A DNA stretch of 64,000 nucleotides from Brevibacterium renqingii (GCF_017808105.1 NZ_JADBHF010000005.1:1-64000); one strand, 5' to 3'; shown: positions 8,401 to 17,737, counted from the stretch's first letter. Notes: generated by a model from the sequence alone, not told the origin. Numbers and translations: made by a program.

Positions 8401-9009
8401 ATGGCCGAGAATCGCCGGACGCGCAGGACTCAGCGCGCGCTGAAGTCGTCGCTGATCGATCTCGTCCTCGAGCGCGGCTACGATGCCGTGACCATCGAGG
8501 ACATCGCTGCCGAGGCCGATATCTCGCGCGCGACCTTCTACGCCTACTATCGCGACAAACCCGCGCTGCTCACTCGGATCGTCCTCGATCTGCAGGATGA
8601 GCTCGCCGCGCGGCTCGAGCAGCTGCGACTGCGCGAGACGTCCTACTTCTCCGGCGAAGCGCTGCGGATCCTCTTCGAGCACGCCGAGGAGCAGCGAGAC
8701 GCCTACCGTGTGATCCTGCGCGGGGAGGGCGACGGCACGGCGCTGCGGATCTTCGTCGACACGCGCACCGAGGCGGCCAAGGAGATCTTCCTCAAGCGCG
8801 CCGAGGTGACCGGGACGCAGTTCCGGATCGATCCGGAGATCCTCACGCGCGCCTGGGTGGGCGAGCAGGTCACGGTGCTGCTGTGGTGGCTCGAACCCGA
8901 GGAGCGGCCGATTCCCGCTGTCGAGGTGGCGCAGGTGCTCACCGAGCTGTCCGTGCACGGTCGTATGTGGGCCAGCGGCTTCGACGAGGTCCCCGAAGGG
9001 ACGTTCTGA
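8401..9009 (+). CDS. TetR/AcrR family transcriptional regulator
   Basis: A 202-residue repressor-type regulator. The N-terminal helix-turn-helix (residues 10-56, with RATFYAYYRDKPALL as recognition and following helix) is typical TetR; the rest is a ligand-binding domain with no recognisable subfamily. The ATG at 8401 is preferred over the GTG at 8395 because AGGAAGGG lies six bases upstream. The gene is divergent from the acyl-CoA synthetase/dehydrogenase operon and sits just before the ABC importer operon. Matching palindromes at both flanking promoters make local control very likely. The ligand might be an acyl-CoA or the imported compound; that part is inference. Confidence 0.9.
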   Translation: MAENRRTRRTQRALKSSLIDLVLERGYDAVTIEDIAAEADISRATFYAYYRDKPALLTRIVLDLQDELAARLEQLRLRETSYFSGEALRILFEHAEEQRDAYRVILRGEGDGTALRIFVDTRTEAAKEIFLKRAEVTGTQFRIDPEILTRAWVGEQVTVLLWWLEPEERPIPAVEVAQVLTELSVHGRMWASGFDEVPEGTF

Positions 9010-9124
9010 GCGCAGTCGTCCGCCTGCAGGGCTCTGCTGCGCCTGCTGAGTGCGCGTCTTGAGGTCCGGGCGTCACTGTGGGCCGATTCATCTGCGCCCG
9101 AGAGTTCTGCGTCTCGACTGAATC

Positions 9125-9153
9125 TTGACAGTGTGTCTAAAAGCGGACAATAT
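9125..9153 (+). promoter_or_regulatory. ABC operon promoter overlapped by TetR operator site 2
   Basis: A consensus -35 TTGACA (9125-9130) is followed after 17 bases by a weak -10 CAATAT (9148-9153). The stretch TTGACAGTGTGTCTAA (9125-9140) covers the -35 and spacer; its reverse complement shares TTAGACACAnTGT with site 1. Binding of TetR here would block RNA polymerase. The -10 is a guess. Confidence 0.6.
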
Positions 9154-9238
9154 GTAATTCAGACCACGTCCTCGAGCGCACTGTTCCGTGCCGAGGCGAA
9201 CCATGCAGTCGCACACGACACGAGGAGGTGTTGTCTTC

Positions 9239-10249
9239 ATGGCCCTGTCCATCACGTCGACTCGGGGCGCCAGTCCCAACGCCCGGCGCCGGAGGCCCAC
9301 CGAGCACCCATGGACCCGGTTCCGCATCCGCCGCGGCGGGGGAGTGCTGCTGTCTTTCGTCCTGCTCATCGTCATCACGTTCTTCATCGTGCCGCTGCTG
9401 CCGGGCGACCCTGCCGTCGTTGCGGCGGGCGAGGGCGCGACCGCCGAGCAGATCGAGGCCACGCGAGCCGCGCTCGGGCTCGAGGCACCGCGGGGAGCGC
9501 AGTTCGTCAACTACGTCGGCGGCATCTTCACCGGTGACATGGGCGCATCCTTCGCCACCGGCCTGCCGGTGTCTTCGGTCGTGCTCGCTCGCCTGCCCTT
9601 CACCGCCGAGATCGCACTCATGGCGATCGTGCTGACCCTGCTGCTCGGGGTGCCCGCCGGCACCGCGGCGGCTCTGCTCACCCGCGGTGGCCGCCGCCCC
9701 GGCCTCGACCATGCGTTCAACGCCGCGACGAGCTTCGTCTTCGCCGTACCGAACTATGTCCTCGCCACACTCATCGTCTACATCTTCGCGGTGCTCCTCG
9801 GCTGGTTCCCCGCCTCGGGTGCGGCGACCCTGTCATCGCTCGTGCTGCCGACGGCCGCGATCATGATCGGCCCTGCCTGCGCGCTCGCCCGCATCGTGCG
9901 GCGGGAGGCGGCGAGCATCCTCGAACAGGACTATGTGCGCACCGCACGCGGCTGGCGTCTGAGCACCTGGAAGATCACCACTGCCTATGTGCTGCCGAAT
10001 CTGCTCACCACCACTCTGACGCTCTCAGGCCTGATCCTGGCAGGCATGCTCGGCGGTGCCGTCGTCATCGAGACCGTCTTCGGCTGGCCCGGGCTGGGCA
10101 CCGGAATCGTCACGGCGATCACCGATCGCGACTATCCCGTCATCCGCGGCACCATCCTGCTGCTCGGGATCATCGCCACCCTTCTCATCCTCGTCGTCGA
10201 CATCGTGCTGGCCCTCGTCGATCCCCGAACCCTGGAAGCGGGTGAATGA
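9239..10249 (+). CDS. ABC transporter permease, dipeptide/oligopeptide type (DppB-like)
   Basis: A 336-residue inner-membrane permease of a binding-protein-dependent importer. It has a first helix at about residues 35-58, a long periplasmic-side segment (FVNYVGGIFTGDMGASFATGLPV, typical of DppB/OppB), then five helices. The cytoplasmic coupling loop reads LARIVRREAASILEQDYVRTARGWRLSTWKI, matching the EAA motif of this family. The start at 9239 has GGAGG ten bases upstream. It is the first gene of a tightly packed five-gene operon, three bases before the permease-ATPase fusion. Confidence 0.9.
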   Translation: MALSITSTRGASPNARRRRPTEHPWTRFRIRRGGGVLLSFVLLIVITFFIVPLLPGDPAVVAAGEGATAEQIEATRAALGLEAPRGAQFVNYVGGIFTGDMGASFATGLPVSSVVLARLPFTAEIALMAIVLTLLLGVPAGTAAALLTRGGRRPGLDHAFNAATSFVFAVPNYVLATLIVYIFAVLLGWFPASGAATLSSLVLPTAAIMIGPACALARIVRREAASILEQDYVRTARGWRLSTWKITTAYVLPNLLTTTLTLSGLILAGMLGGAVVIETVFGWPGLGTGIVTAITDRDYPVIRGTILLLGIIATLLILVVDIVLALVDPRTLEAGE

Positions 10250-10252
10250 CCT

Positions 10253-11941
10253 ATGTCCACTGCCTCACGTCGGACCCTCTGGCGTCCGGCCTTCACACTC
10301 GGTGTCGTGCTCATGGCCGCGGTGGTGCTCATCGCCGTCCTCCCCCCGATCTTCGTCACGGGTGCGGCGACAGCCATCACCGATGACACAGCTCTGCCTC
10401 CGGGCAGGGGCCACCTGCTGGGGACGAACGACTTCGGCCAGGACAACCTCGCCCGGGTCCTCGTCGCCACCCGCCTGACCCTCGTCATGACCGTCTGCGC
10501 CTCGGCGATCTCCGTCGTCGGCGGTCTCGTCGTGGGAGTGGCGATCTGGCTGGCGCCGCGCACCGTGCGCGAATGGTGCCTGCGTCTGCTCGAGACCACC
10601 GTCGCCTATCCGACGCTGATCACCGCCCTCATCATCGCCGCGATCCTCCTGCCCGGTGCGACCACGGCCGTCTTCGCCCTGGGCATCGCGGGAATTCCAG
10701 GATTCGCCCGCGTGACGGCAAACCTCGCCGGTCGCACGGCCCGCAGCGAATACTTCCTCACCTCACGCTTTCTCGGCGTCGGCTCCTACCATCTGGCCGT
10801 GCGGCATATGATCCCGGCGATGGCCGAACCGCTGCTGGTGCTGGCGACGACGATCTTCTCCGCCACACTCGTCGAGATCTCCGCCCTGTCCTTCGTCGGT
10901 CTCGGTGTCCAGCAGCCCCAATACGATCTGGGTTCGCTGCTCAACGACAGCCTCGAATCCCTCTACACCCAGCCGATCGAGGCGCTGGGACCTGCCGTGA
11001 TGATCGTGCTCGCCTCCGTGGCGGCCATGCTCATCGGCGACGGCCTGGCCGCTCACGCCGATCCCCGCACCGCCCGGACCTGGTCCCCGCGCACCCCCGA
11101 GGCGAACGCCGCAGCCTCGCCCGCGGCAGACGATGAGGCACTGGTGCGGGTGCGCGAGCTCGCCATCCGTGGCGGCGAGGACCGCCGCACCCTCGTCAAG
11201 GGGATCGACCTGCACGTGGCCCCCGGCGAGATCGTCGGCCTCGTGGGTGAGTCCGGGTCCGGAAAATCACTCACCGCGATGTCCGTGGCCGGTCTCCTCG
11301 CCGATGACCTCGATCTCGAGGCGGCAGAGCTGCGGGTCGGCGATATGAACATGAAGGGCACGCCGGCGGCGGCGCAGCTGGCGCAGGAGATCGCACTGAT
11401 CTACCAGGACCCCGGCACCACCTTCAACCCCTCACGCACCATGGGCCCACAGCTGACCGAGGTCCTGCGTACGCACTCGGGATATTCCCGCCGGGAAGCT
11501 CGGGAGGCCCTCATCGAAGCCCTCGCGACCGTCGGCATCGATCAGCCCGAACTGCGGATGAAGCAGTACCCGCACCAGCTCTCCGGAGGAATGCGCCAGC
11601 GGGCGATGATCGCCGCTGCCGTGGTCAACCGCCCGCAGCTGCTCATCGCCGATGAGCCGACGACGGCTCTCGACGTCACCGTGCAGGTCGAGGTGCTGCG
11701 CATCTTCCACGAGCTGCGTCGGCGGCTCGGCACAGCGGTGCTCTTCATCTCCCACGACCTCGGCGTCGTCGGAGAGCTCTGCGACCGCGTGGTCGTCATG
11801 CGCGACGGCGCCGTCGTCGAGGAGCTCAGCGCCGCCCAGCTGGCCGCCGGCGACGTCGCCGATCCCTTCACCGCAGCACTGCTCGACGCCGTGCCCCAGA
11901 TCGATATGAGCCGAGGACTGCCGGAAGGGAGCAGATCATGA
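10253..11941 (+). CDS. ABC transporter permease-ATPase fusion (DppC-DppD type)
   Basis: A 562-residue fusion. Residues 1 to about 275 form a DppC-type permease with six helices and an EAA-like loop (FARVTANLAGRTARSEYFLTSRFLG). Residues from about 297 form an ABC ATPase with Walker A GESGSGKS, signature LSGGMRQR, Walker B LLIADEPTTALD and a switch histidine (ISHDLG). It would pair with the DppB-like permease and the separate ATPase that follows to form the usual two-permease, two-ATPase importer. Permease-ATPase fusions of this kind are known in Actinobacteria. The stop overlaps the next start (ATGA). Confidence 0.9.
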   Translation: MSTASRRTLWRPAFTLGVVLMAAVVLIAVLPPIFVTGAATAITDDTALPPGRGHLLGTNDFGQDNLARVLVATRLTLVMTVCASAISVVGGLVVGVAIWLAPRTVREWCLRLLETTVAYPTLITALIIAAILLPGATTAVFALGIAGIPGFARVTANLAGRTARSEYFLTSRFLGVGSYHLAVRHMIPAMAEPLLVLATTIFSATLVEISALSFVGLGVQQPQYDLGSLLNDSLESLYTQPIEALGPAVMIVLASVAAMLIGDGLAAHADPRTARTWSPRTPEANAAASPAADDEALVRVRELAIRGGEDRRTLVKGIDLHVAPGEIVGLVGESGSGKSLTAMSVAGLLADDLDLEAAELRVGDMNMKGTPAAAQLAQEIALIYQDPGTTFNPSRTMGPQLTEVLRTHSGYSRREAREALIEALATVGIDQPELRMKQYPHQLSGGMRQRAMIAAAVVNRPQLLIADEPTTALDVTVQVEVLRIFHELRRRLGTAVLFISHDLGVVGELCDRVVVMRDGAVVEELSAAQLAAGDVADPFTAALLDAVPQIDMSRGLPEGSRS

Positions 11942-12753
11942 CCGTCACCGTGGAAGAGGAGACGCCGCCGATGCCCGCCGAGGCTGATGTGATCGTGCGC
12001 GCCAGGGAACTCAACCTCTCCTTCGGCCACCACCACGTGCTCAAGGACATCGACCTCGACATCCCGCGCGGACGCGTCGTCGGACTGGTCGGAGAATCGG
12101 GCTCGGGAAAATCGACTCTGGCCAAAGCGCTCGTGGGAATGAACAGGATCTCCTCGGGCAGCCTCACCGTCGCCGGCACCGATCTGGCCCGGGCGAGCAG
12201 ACGAGCCCGGCACGCGCTCTATCGGAGGATCCAATACATCCCACAGGATCCGTACTCCTCGCTGGACCCCCGTCGGACCATCGCTCAGACCCTGGCCGAG
12301 GCGTTCGCGCCGAAGAGCGGCAGCCCCCGGACCTACGCCGAGGCGATCGCCGCGGTCCTCGAAAGCGTCCAGCTGCCGGCATCGGCCGCCGAACGCTACC
12401 CGCACGAGTTCTCCGGCGGACAGCGGCAGCGCATCGCCATCGCCCGCGCGCTGGCCGTCGGGCCAGAACTCTTCGTCGCCGACGAGATCACCTCGGCCCT
12501 CGACGTATCGGTGCAGGCCGAGATCATCCGCCTCCTCGCCCGACTGCGCGAGGGCGATGCGGAGCACTCGATGGTCTTCATCACCCACAACCTCGCCGTG
12601 GCCCAGGCGGTCTGCGACGACATCGTCGTCATGAGAGCCGGACGAATCGTCGAGACCGGCGAGCTCGACCGCGTGTTCGCCGCACCTCAGGCAGAGTACA
12701 CCCGGACGCTGCTCGACTCCGTTCCGGGCGGAAAGGGGTTCACGTTCTCATGA
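11938..12753 (+). CDS. ABC transporter ATP-binding protein (DppF-like)
   Basis: A 271-residue ATPase, the second energising subunit of the importer. Walker A is GESGSGKSTLAKAL (about residues 52-65), the Q-loop segment is QYIPQDPYSSLDPR, the signature is FSGGQRQRIAIARAL, Walker B is LFVADEITSALD, and the H-loop is FITHNLAV. The Walker B segment reads DEITSALD rather than the usual DEPTSALD, a modest variation. It overlaps both neighbours by four bases (ATGA at each end), so it is clearly translated as part of the operon. Confidence 0.92.
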   Translation: MTVTVEEETPPMPAEADVIVRARELNLSFGHHHVLKDIDLDIPRGRVVGLVGESGSGKSTLAKALVGMNRISSGSLTVAGTDLARASRRARHALYRRIQYIPQDPYSSLDPRRTIAQTLAEAFAPKSGSPRTYAEAIAAVLESVQLPASAAERYPHEFSGGQRQRIAIARALAVGPELFVADEITSALDVSVQAEIIRLLARLREGDAEHSMVFITHNLAVAQAVCDDIVVMRAGRIVETGELDRVFAAPQAEYTRTLLDSVPGGKGFTFS

Positions 12754-14039
12754 CTTCGACGGCGAGGCCCGGTCGACACACGGCCGCAGAGGCAGCCGAG
12801 CAGGCACGATTCTCCGATCCTGCCGCCATCCGCGCCCATATGGTCAATGACGAGGAGCGCATGCCGGTGCGCACGGTCCGTGCCCGCCGTGGGGACGGAG
12901 CGCACGCAGGCCGGCAGAGCGGGGGATCGGCTGCGACCGCGGCAGCTGGCTGCTCAGTGAGTGACAGCGAGGCCTCGACGGGCAGGACCGACCGCCTCGG
13001 CGAGGTCATGGTGCCGGGGGTCGACGGCAGCGAGGTGAGCCTGCGCAGGTTCTGCGACAGTGCGGACACGACCGGCCTGCTCGTCCTCCATCGCGGCCGA
13101 CTCGTCCACAGCGACTGGCGCCACGGTTTCGGTCCCGATGACAGGCACGTCACCGCTTCGATCTCGAAATCCGTGTTCGCTCTGGTGCTGGCACCGCTGA
13201 TCCGCAGCGGGGACATCGACCCCCGCCGGGCCATCGGCGACTACGTGCCCGAACTCGAGGGCACCGGCTTCGGCCTCGCCGACGTCGACGACGCCTTCCA
13301 TATGCTCACCGCCGTCCGCTACGGACAGCGCCCCTTCCACAAGGAGGCCGAGGCACGGGCCTTCTTCGCCGCCGTCGGCATGGTGCCCGCACCCGCGGAC
13401 TACGCCGGGCCCCGAACCCTGCTCGAGAGGTTGGCGACATCGCGAGAGGACGGCCCCAGCGGGCAGTCCTTCCGATACGAGAACGGCAACACGGAAGCAC
13501 TCGGCGAAGCCGTCCGCCGGACGACCGGAGCCACCGTTTCCGCTCTGCTCGAAGAATTGGTCTACTCGCGCATCGGAGCGAACGGCGACGCTCATTTCGG
13601 ACTCGATCCCACCGGCCGCGAGCTCGTCTCCGGTCGCTTTTCCTGCACTCTGGGCGACCTCGCCCGTCTCGGGCAGCTCATGGCCGCCGGAGGCGCGGTC
13701 GGTGAGGACCAAGTGCTGCCGGCGGACCTGATCGCCGACTTCTGGACGGTGCCCGAAGGCCCCGCATCCGATGTCGTGGGCACCGGCGACGAACGGATCG
13801 ACCGACCTGTGCTGGCCTATCGGCGCGGATGGTGGCTGCCGCTGGACGGCGAAGGGGCCCTCGTCGCCCGCGGTCGCTCCGGGCAGCGGCTCTACATCAA
13901 CCCCTCCCGGCAGACGGTGATCGCCCATTTCGGCGCCCACCCAGTCGCCGAGGCCTTCGACACGCCCCGCTTCGAACCGGTCTTCGCTCGCCTCAGCCGT
14001 GAACTCGAGGCACGCGAGGCCGCGCTGACACCCCACTGA
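12750..14039 (+). CDS. serine hydrolase, beta-lactamase/class C family
   Basis: A 429-residue enzyme of the penicillin-binding-like serine hydrolase family, whose members cleave amide or ester bonds (beta-lactamase class C, esterase EstB, 6-aminohexanoate-dimer hydrolase). The nucleophile motif SxxK is S137-K140 and the second motif YxN is Y243-N245. No signal peptide or lipobox is visible; the first 80 residues are polar, so the enzyme should be cytoplasmic. It is embedded in the ABC operon between the ATPase (four-base overlap) and the binding protein, which suggests it hydrolyses the compound after import. The substrate is not known. Confidence 0.85.
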   Translation: MTSTARPGRHTAAEAAEQARFSDPAAIRAHMVNDEERMPVRTVRARRGDGAHAGRQSGGSAATAAAGCSVSDSEASTGRTDRLGEVMVPGVDGSEVSLRRFCDSADTTGLLVLHRGRLVHSDWRHGFGPDDRHVTASISKSVFALVLAPLIRSGDIDPRRAIGDYVPELEGTGFGLADVDDAFHMLTAVRYGQRPFHKEAEARAFFAAVGMVPAPADYAGPRTLLERLATSREDGPSGQSFRYENGNTEALGEAVRRTTGATVSALLEELVYSRIGANGDAHFGLDPTGRELVSGRFSCTLGDLARLGQLMAAGGAVGEDQVLPADLIADFWTVPEGPASDVVGTGDERIDRPVLAYRRGWWLPLDGEGALVARGRSGQRLYINPSRQTVIAHFGAHPVAEAFDTPRFEPVFARLSRELEAREAALTPH

Positions 14040-14069
14040 TCCACCCGCCCACCACCACGAGGAGACAGC

Positions 14070-15650
14070 ATGTCCAACACCAGACGCCGGTCGATGACGA
14101 CCGGCCTCGTTCCCGCCGTCGCAGGTCTCGCCGCGCTGACACTGGGACTCAGCGCGTGCACGACCGGAGCCACCGGAAGCGCCGGCGAGGGAACCACCGA
14201 CACCATCCGGTCGACGATGATCGCCGACCCCAACAGCTTCTACCCGTACACCGCCTCGGGCACGCCGGGCACGCAGGCCAGCAGTCTGCTCTACGCTTCG
14301 CTCGTGGCACTCGACTCCGATGCGGAAGACGGCGTCAGCGGGGACCTTGCGACGGATTGGGACGTCACGCCGAAGAAGGGAACGTTCACCCTGCGGGAGG
14401 GAGCGACCTGCGCCGACGGAACGGCGATCACCCCGAACATCGTCAAGGACTCGCTCGAGGAGTTCGCGAAGACCTCGAAGCAGAAGAGCCAGGTGTTCGG
14501 GCCCAGCACCCCGAAGATCAGCGCAGATGACGACGCCGGGACTGTGAGCATCGAACTCGACAAGCCCTGGGCGGACATGCTGCGTGGACTGTCGCAGCCC
14601 GAAGCCGGAATCGTCTGCCCGGCAGGACTCGAAGACCCCGAGAAGACCGCCACCGGAGAGGTGGAAGCGGCGTTCTCCGGGCCCTACACCTTGGAAGACT
14701 TCAAACCGGGCGCCAGCGTGGAGTTCACGCTGCGCGACTCCGGATACACTTTCCCCGAATTCGCCGAACCGCTCAAGGGCGATCCGGCGAAAACCGTGCG
14801 CTACACGGTATCGACCGACTACAACAGCGTCGCGAACAGCATGATCACGGGCGACCTCGACGTCGCCACCATCACCGGCGAACCGATGGTCCGCTTCAAG
14901 GACGAAGAGGACTTCGGTGCGGAGCGCTTCTCGGTGGGCACGATGTTCCTCGTCTTCAACGAACGCGACGGACGCGTCTTCGCCGAGGCGGACAAGCGAC
15001 GGGCAGTGGCCCAGGCGATCGATCGCTCGGCGTATGCGAAAGCGGCGACGAACGGTCTGGGCGAGCCGTCGACGAGCTTCGTGTCCGAGACTGTTCCCTG
15101 TGCCAACACAGACGAATCCGGCCTGATCGCCAATGATCCTGCGGCCGCGGCCGAGGGCCTCGACGGAGCGGAGACGGTGCAGCTGGGGACTCCGGCCGTC
15201 GCCAAGGGCGCCGGCAACAAGTACGTCGACCAGGTCATCAGCGAAGCCGGAGCGAAGAACACGCTGCGATCGGTCGACCCGGCAGGACTGGCCACAGAAC
15301 TCGCCTCCAAGCCCGAGTCCTGGGATATGGCGATCCTCAACTTCATCAACACCTCGGGTACCGTCTACGACGGGATCTCCCGGTTCACCGGAACGGTGAC
15401 CGAGGACGGAGGACGGAACTCGACCGGAGACGAGCACAAGGATGTGCAGAAGCTGCTCGCCCAGGCCATGGCGGAAGGCGATGAGGGCAAGCGCTGCGAC
15501 ATCTATGCGAAGCTGCAGGAGAGGGTTTTCGACCAGGCCTACGCCGTGCCGCTGAGCGGCATCCCGGCCCAGCTGACGACCGCTCCGGGATTCGAGCAGC
15601 GGATCTATGACGGTCTGCCGGCGACGAAGACGATGCGCATCACGCAATGA
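14070..15650 (+). CDS. ABC transporter substrate-binding lipoprotein, family 5
   Basis: A 526-residue extracellular solute-binding protein (SBP_bac_5, peptide/nickel class). The lipoprotein signal has a basic start, a hydrophobic core and the lipobox LSAC with Cys30 as the lipidation site. The mature part carries the family pattern around SLVALDSDAEDGVSGDLATDWDV and later ADKRRAVAQAIDRSAYA. GGAGA lies seven bases before the ATG. It is the last gene of the importer operon, 30 bases after the hydrolase gene. It defines the ligand, which could be a peptide or another amide- or ester-linked compound; the sequence does not decide. Confidence 0.92.
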   Translation: MSNTRRRSMTTGLVPAVAGLAALTLGLSACTTGATGSAGEGTTDTIRSTMIADPNSFYPYTASGTPGTQASSLLYASLVALDSDAEDGVSGDLATDWDVTPKKGTFTLREGATCADGTAITPNIVKDSLEEFAKTSKQKSQVFGPSTPKISADDDAGTVSIELDKPWADMLRGLSQPEAGIVCPAGLEDPEKTATGEVEAAFSGPYTLEDFKPGASVEFTLRDSGYTFPEFAEPLKGDPAKTVRYTVSTDYNSVANSMITGDLDVATITGEPMVRFKDEEDFGAERFSVGTMFLVFNERDGRVFAEADKRRAVAQAIDRSAYAKAATNGLGEPSTSFVSETVPCANTDESGLIANDPAAAAEGLDGAETVQLGTPAVAKGAGNKYVDQVISEAGAKNTLRSVDPAGLATELASKPESWDMAILNFINTSGTVYDGISRFTGTVTEDGGRNSTGDEHKDVQKLLAQAMAEGDEGKRCDIYAKLQERVFDQAYAVPLSGIPAQLTTAPGFEQRIYDGLPATKTMRITQ

Positions 15651-15683
15651 TGCCCAGGCACCGCGCCTGAGCGGATGATGCCG

Positions 15684-15719
15684 GAGCGGCCGGCGGGGGA
15701 CAGCCCCCGCCGGCCGCTC
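15684..15719. terminator. strong hairpin terminator between convergent genes
   Basis: A perfect 16-bp GC stem (15684-15699 with 15704-15719) closes a four-base loop ACAG. It lies 34 bases after the binding-protein gene and before the end of the convergent sulfatase gene, so it can end both transcripts. No T-run follows on either side. Confidence 0.8.
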
Positions 15720-15778
15720 AGATGCTGTTCGGGCGCTGACGTCTCCTCGAACCCGATTTCAGCAGGGGCCGGGGACCC

Positions 15779-17671
15779 TCATCGGGGTTCGACGATGGGG
15801 AACCCGCGCCGCGCGGTGGCGAGCAGCGCACGCAGACGATCCCACACCTGCGTATCGCCGGAGGTGGCGAAGCCCGCGAGGCCGTGCGCGGCCAGGCGCG
15901 AGGCGCCGCCGAGCGGGACCTCGACCCTCAGGTCCGCCTCAGCGCTGGAGGACGACGCGCTCGAAGGATCCCGTGTCGTCCCTGTCGCGAGAGGTTCACG
16001 GTGGTGGCGGAGGACCCCGTTGCTGACTTCGACGCGGTGGACGGCCCGGGCCGAGTCCTCGGCGTCGAGTTCGACGAGATCGATGCACATCCGCGTCGAG
16101 GCCGCTGCGTGGCCGTCGAGGCGCACGGACATCGCGTCGAGCACATCGGCGATGCCGAGATCCGCTGCGATCCGGTTGCGCGACCGGCCTCGCTGCGGTC
16201 GCCCGCCCGCATCCTCGGGTGCGGCGAGGAGCTCGGCGGCGGCAGTGAGGTACTCATTGCGCCACACGGCATTCTCACACCCGTGGCCCAGGCGCTGCAG
16301 CACTTCGGCGAGGAGCTCGCGGGCCCTGCTGTGGCCGGGGTCGGCGAAGACGCAGGCGTCGAGCACCTCGGCGGCGAACCGCAGGTCCTCGGTGCTCGCA
16401 TCGGTCAGTGTGACAGTCATCCGCGATACCGCGGAATCGACCCCGCCGAGCAGGGAGATCCAGCGCCCTGCGCTCTCCGACTTCGGCAGCGGCCACAGAT
16501 GTGAGGGATTGCCGTCGAACCAGCCGAGGTAGAACTGGCAGATGCCCTTGACGTTGTGGCTGACCGAGCCGTAGAACCCGCGGACGACGGGGGAGGAGGC
16601 CAGGGCGTCGGGCAGTTCCAGGCGTTCGGCGATCTCATCGGCGGTGAAGCCGTCATTCATCAGCCGCACCGTCTGATCGTGCAGGAAGCCGTAGACATCG
16701 CGCTGAACGGTGAGGAAGTCTGCGACTCTCTCGCGTCCCCACGTGGGCCAGTGATGCGTCGCGAAGGCGACGGAGGTCCGCGGCCCGAAGAGCCGCAGCG
16801 TCTCATCGAGATAATCGGACCAGCGTTTGGCGTCGCGGACCTGTGCGCCGCGCAGTGTGATGATGTTGTGCAGGGTGTGGACCGCGTTCTCCGCAAGACA
16901 CAGTGCGCCGAGGTGGGGGAGGAGGAAGTTCATCTCCGCCGGAGCCTCGGTGCCGGGAGTGAGCTGGAAGACGAACTCCAGGCCGTCGATGGTCCGGGTC
17001 TCACCGGTGGCAGTGATCGCATCGCTGGGAGCAGTCAGCGTCGTGGTCCCCGTTGCCACCCGCTGACCGAGACCGCAGCCGATGTGGCCGGCCGGGCCCG
17101 GCTCGAGTTCGGTGCCGTACATGAAGACCGAGCGTCGGCGCATCGCCGGACCGGCGAGGAGGTTCTCCCGCAGAGCGTGGTGGTGGAAGCCCTCCGGAGC
17201 CAGGACCGGCGCCTCTGGCGCAGCATGGGAGAGGAGGGCTTCGACCCCGCCGAAGTGATCGACGTGCGGATGGGTGAGGATGATCCCGGTGATCGGTCTC
17301 CTGCCGCGGTGGGCGAAGTAGAGCTCAAGGGCCGCCTCGGCGGTTTCCGTGCTCGTGAGCGCATCGACGGCGATGACACCCTCATCGCCCTCGATGAGGG
17401 TGAGATTGGCGAGATCGAATCCGCGCACCTGGTAGACGCCTTCGGTGACGAGGAAGAGCCCGTGCCGTGCGACCCGGGCCGAATGCTCCCACAGCACAGG
17501 ATCGGCGGCGGCAGGAGCCGGACCGGCGAGGAAGTCGTAGGCGCTGAGATCGTAGACGAGACTGCCGTCATCGGCCGTGATGAGAGCCTGTGCGCGGGTG
17601 CCGAGGAAGCCCCGTGCGCTGTCCTGTCGGATCTGTTCCAGGGCCGTGGGATCGGGTTCGGGAAACGCCAA
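15779..17671 (-). CDS. alkyl sulfatase family metallo-hydrolase (SdsA1/YjcS type), cytoplasmic
   Basis: A 630-residue metallo-beta-lactamase-fold sulfatase of the type III alkylsulfatase family, which hydrolyses sulfate esters of alcohols with two zinc ions. The metal motif HxHxDH is H134, H136, D138 and H139. The downstream ENAVHTLHNI and FATHHWPTWG segments and the GFYGSVSHNVKGICQFYLGWFDGNP dimerisation-domain signature are diagnostic. A C-terminal SCP2-like domain fits the length. The start is a TTG at 17671 with AAGGAG five bases upstream. No signal peptide is visible, unlike secreted SdsA1, so substrate must enter the cell. A TetR-like palindrome lies 50 bases upstream. Confidence 0.88.
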   Translation of the reverse strand: MAFPEPDPTALEQIRQDSARGFLGTRAQALITADDGSLVYDLSAYDFLAGPAPAAADPVLWEHSARVARHGLFLVTEGVYQVRGFDLANLTLIEGDEGVIAVDALTSTETAEAALELYFAHRGRRPITGIILTHPHVDHFGGVEALLSHAAPEAPVLAPEGFHHHALRENLLAGPAMRRRSVFMYGTELEPGPAGHIGCGLGQRVATGTTTLTAPSDAITATGETRTIDGLEFVFQLTPGTEAPAEMNFLLPHLGALCLAENAVHTLHNIITLRGAQVRDAKRWSDYLDETLRLFGPRTSVAFATHHWPTWGRERVADFLTVQRDVYGFLHDQTVRLMNDGFTADEIAERLELPDALASSPVVRGFYGSVSHNVKGICQFYLGWFDGNPSHLWPLPKSESAGRWISLLGGVDSAVSRMTVTLTDASTEDLRFAAEVLDACVFADPGHSRARELLAEVLQRLGHGCENAVWRNEYLTAAAELLAAPEDAGGRPQRGRSRNRIAADLGIADVLDAMSVRLDGHAAASTRMCIDLVELDAEDSARAVHRVEVSNGVLRHHREPLATGTTRDPSSASSSSAEADLRVEVPLGGASRLAAHGLAGFATSGDTQVWDRLRALLATARRGFPIVEPR

Positions 17672-17720
17672 GGGAACTCCTTCGTACCGGGTTTTCTCTC
17701 AGCCTACAAGGAGTATGGAA

Positions 17721-17737
17721 GTTTACATAGTGTCTGA
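17721..17737. promoter_or_regulatory. TetR operator candidate, site 3 (sulfatase)
   Basis: The reverse complement TCAGACACTATGTAAAC matches the other two sites (12 of 17 positions against site 1). It is placed 50-66 bases upstream of the sulfatase start, where a promoter is expected. Symmetry is weaker than in site 1. Confidence 0.5.

Noticed and set aside
10253..11941. Permease-ATPase fusion as a novel arrangement or sequencing error
   Set aside because: Such fused peptide-transporter subunits are known in Actinobacteria, and both domains are complete with a natural linker.
12954..15647. 897-residue open frame on the minus strand opposite the serine hydrolase and binding-protein genes
   Set aside because: High-GC antisense frame; composition is Arg/Gly-rich without domains, while the plus-strand genes carry clear motifs. 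The same holds for long frames at 5577-8375 (+), 22333-24339 (-), 30972-32636 (-) and 42389-44350 (+).
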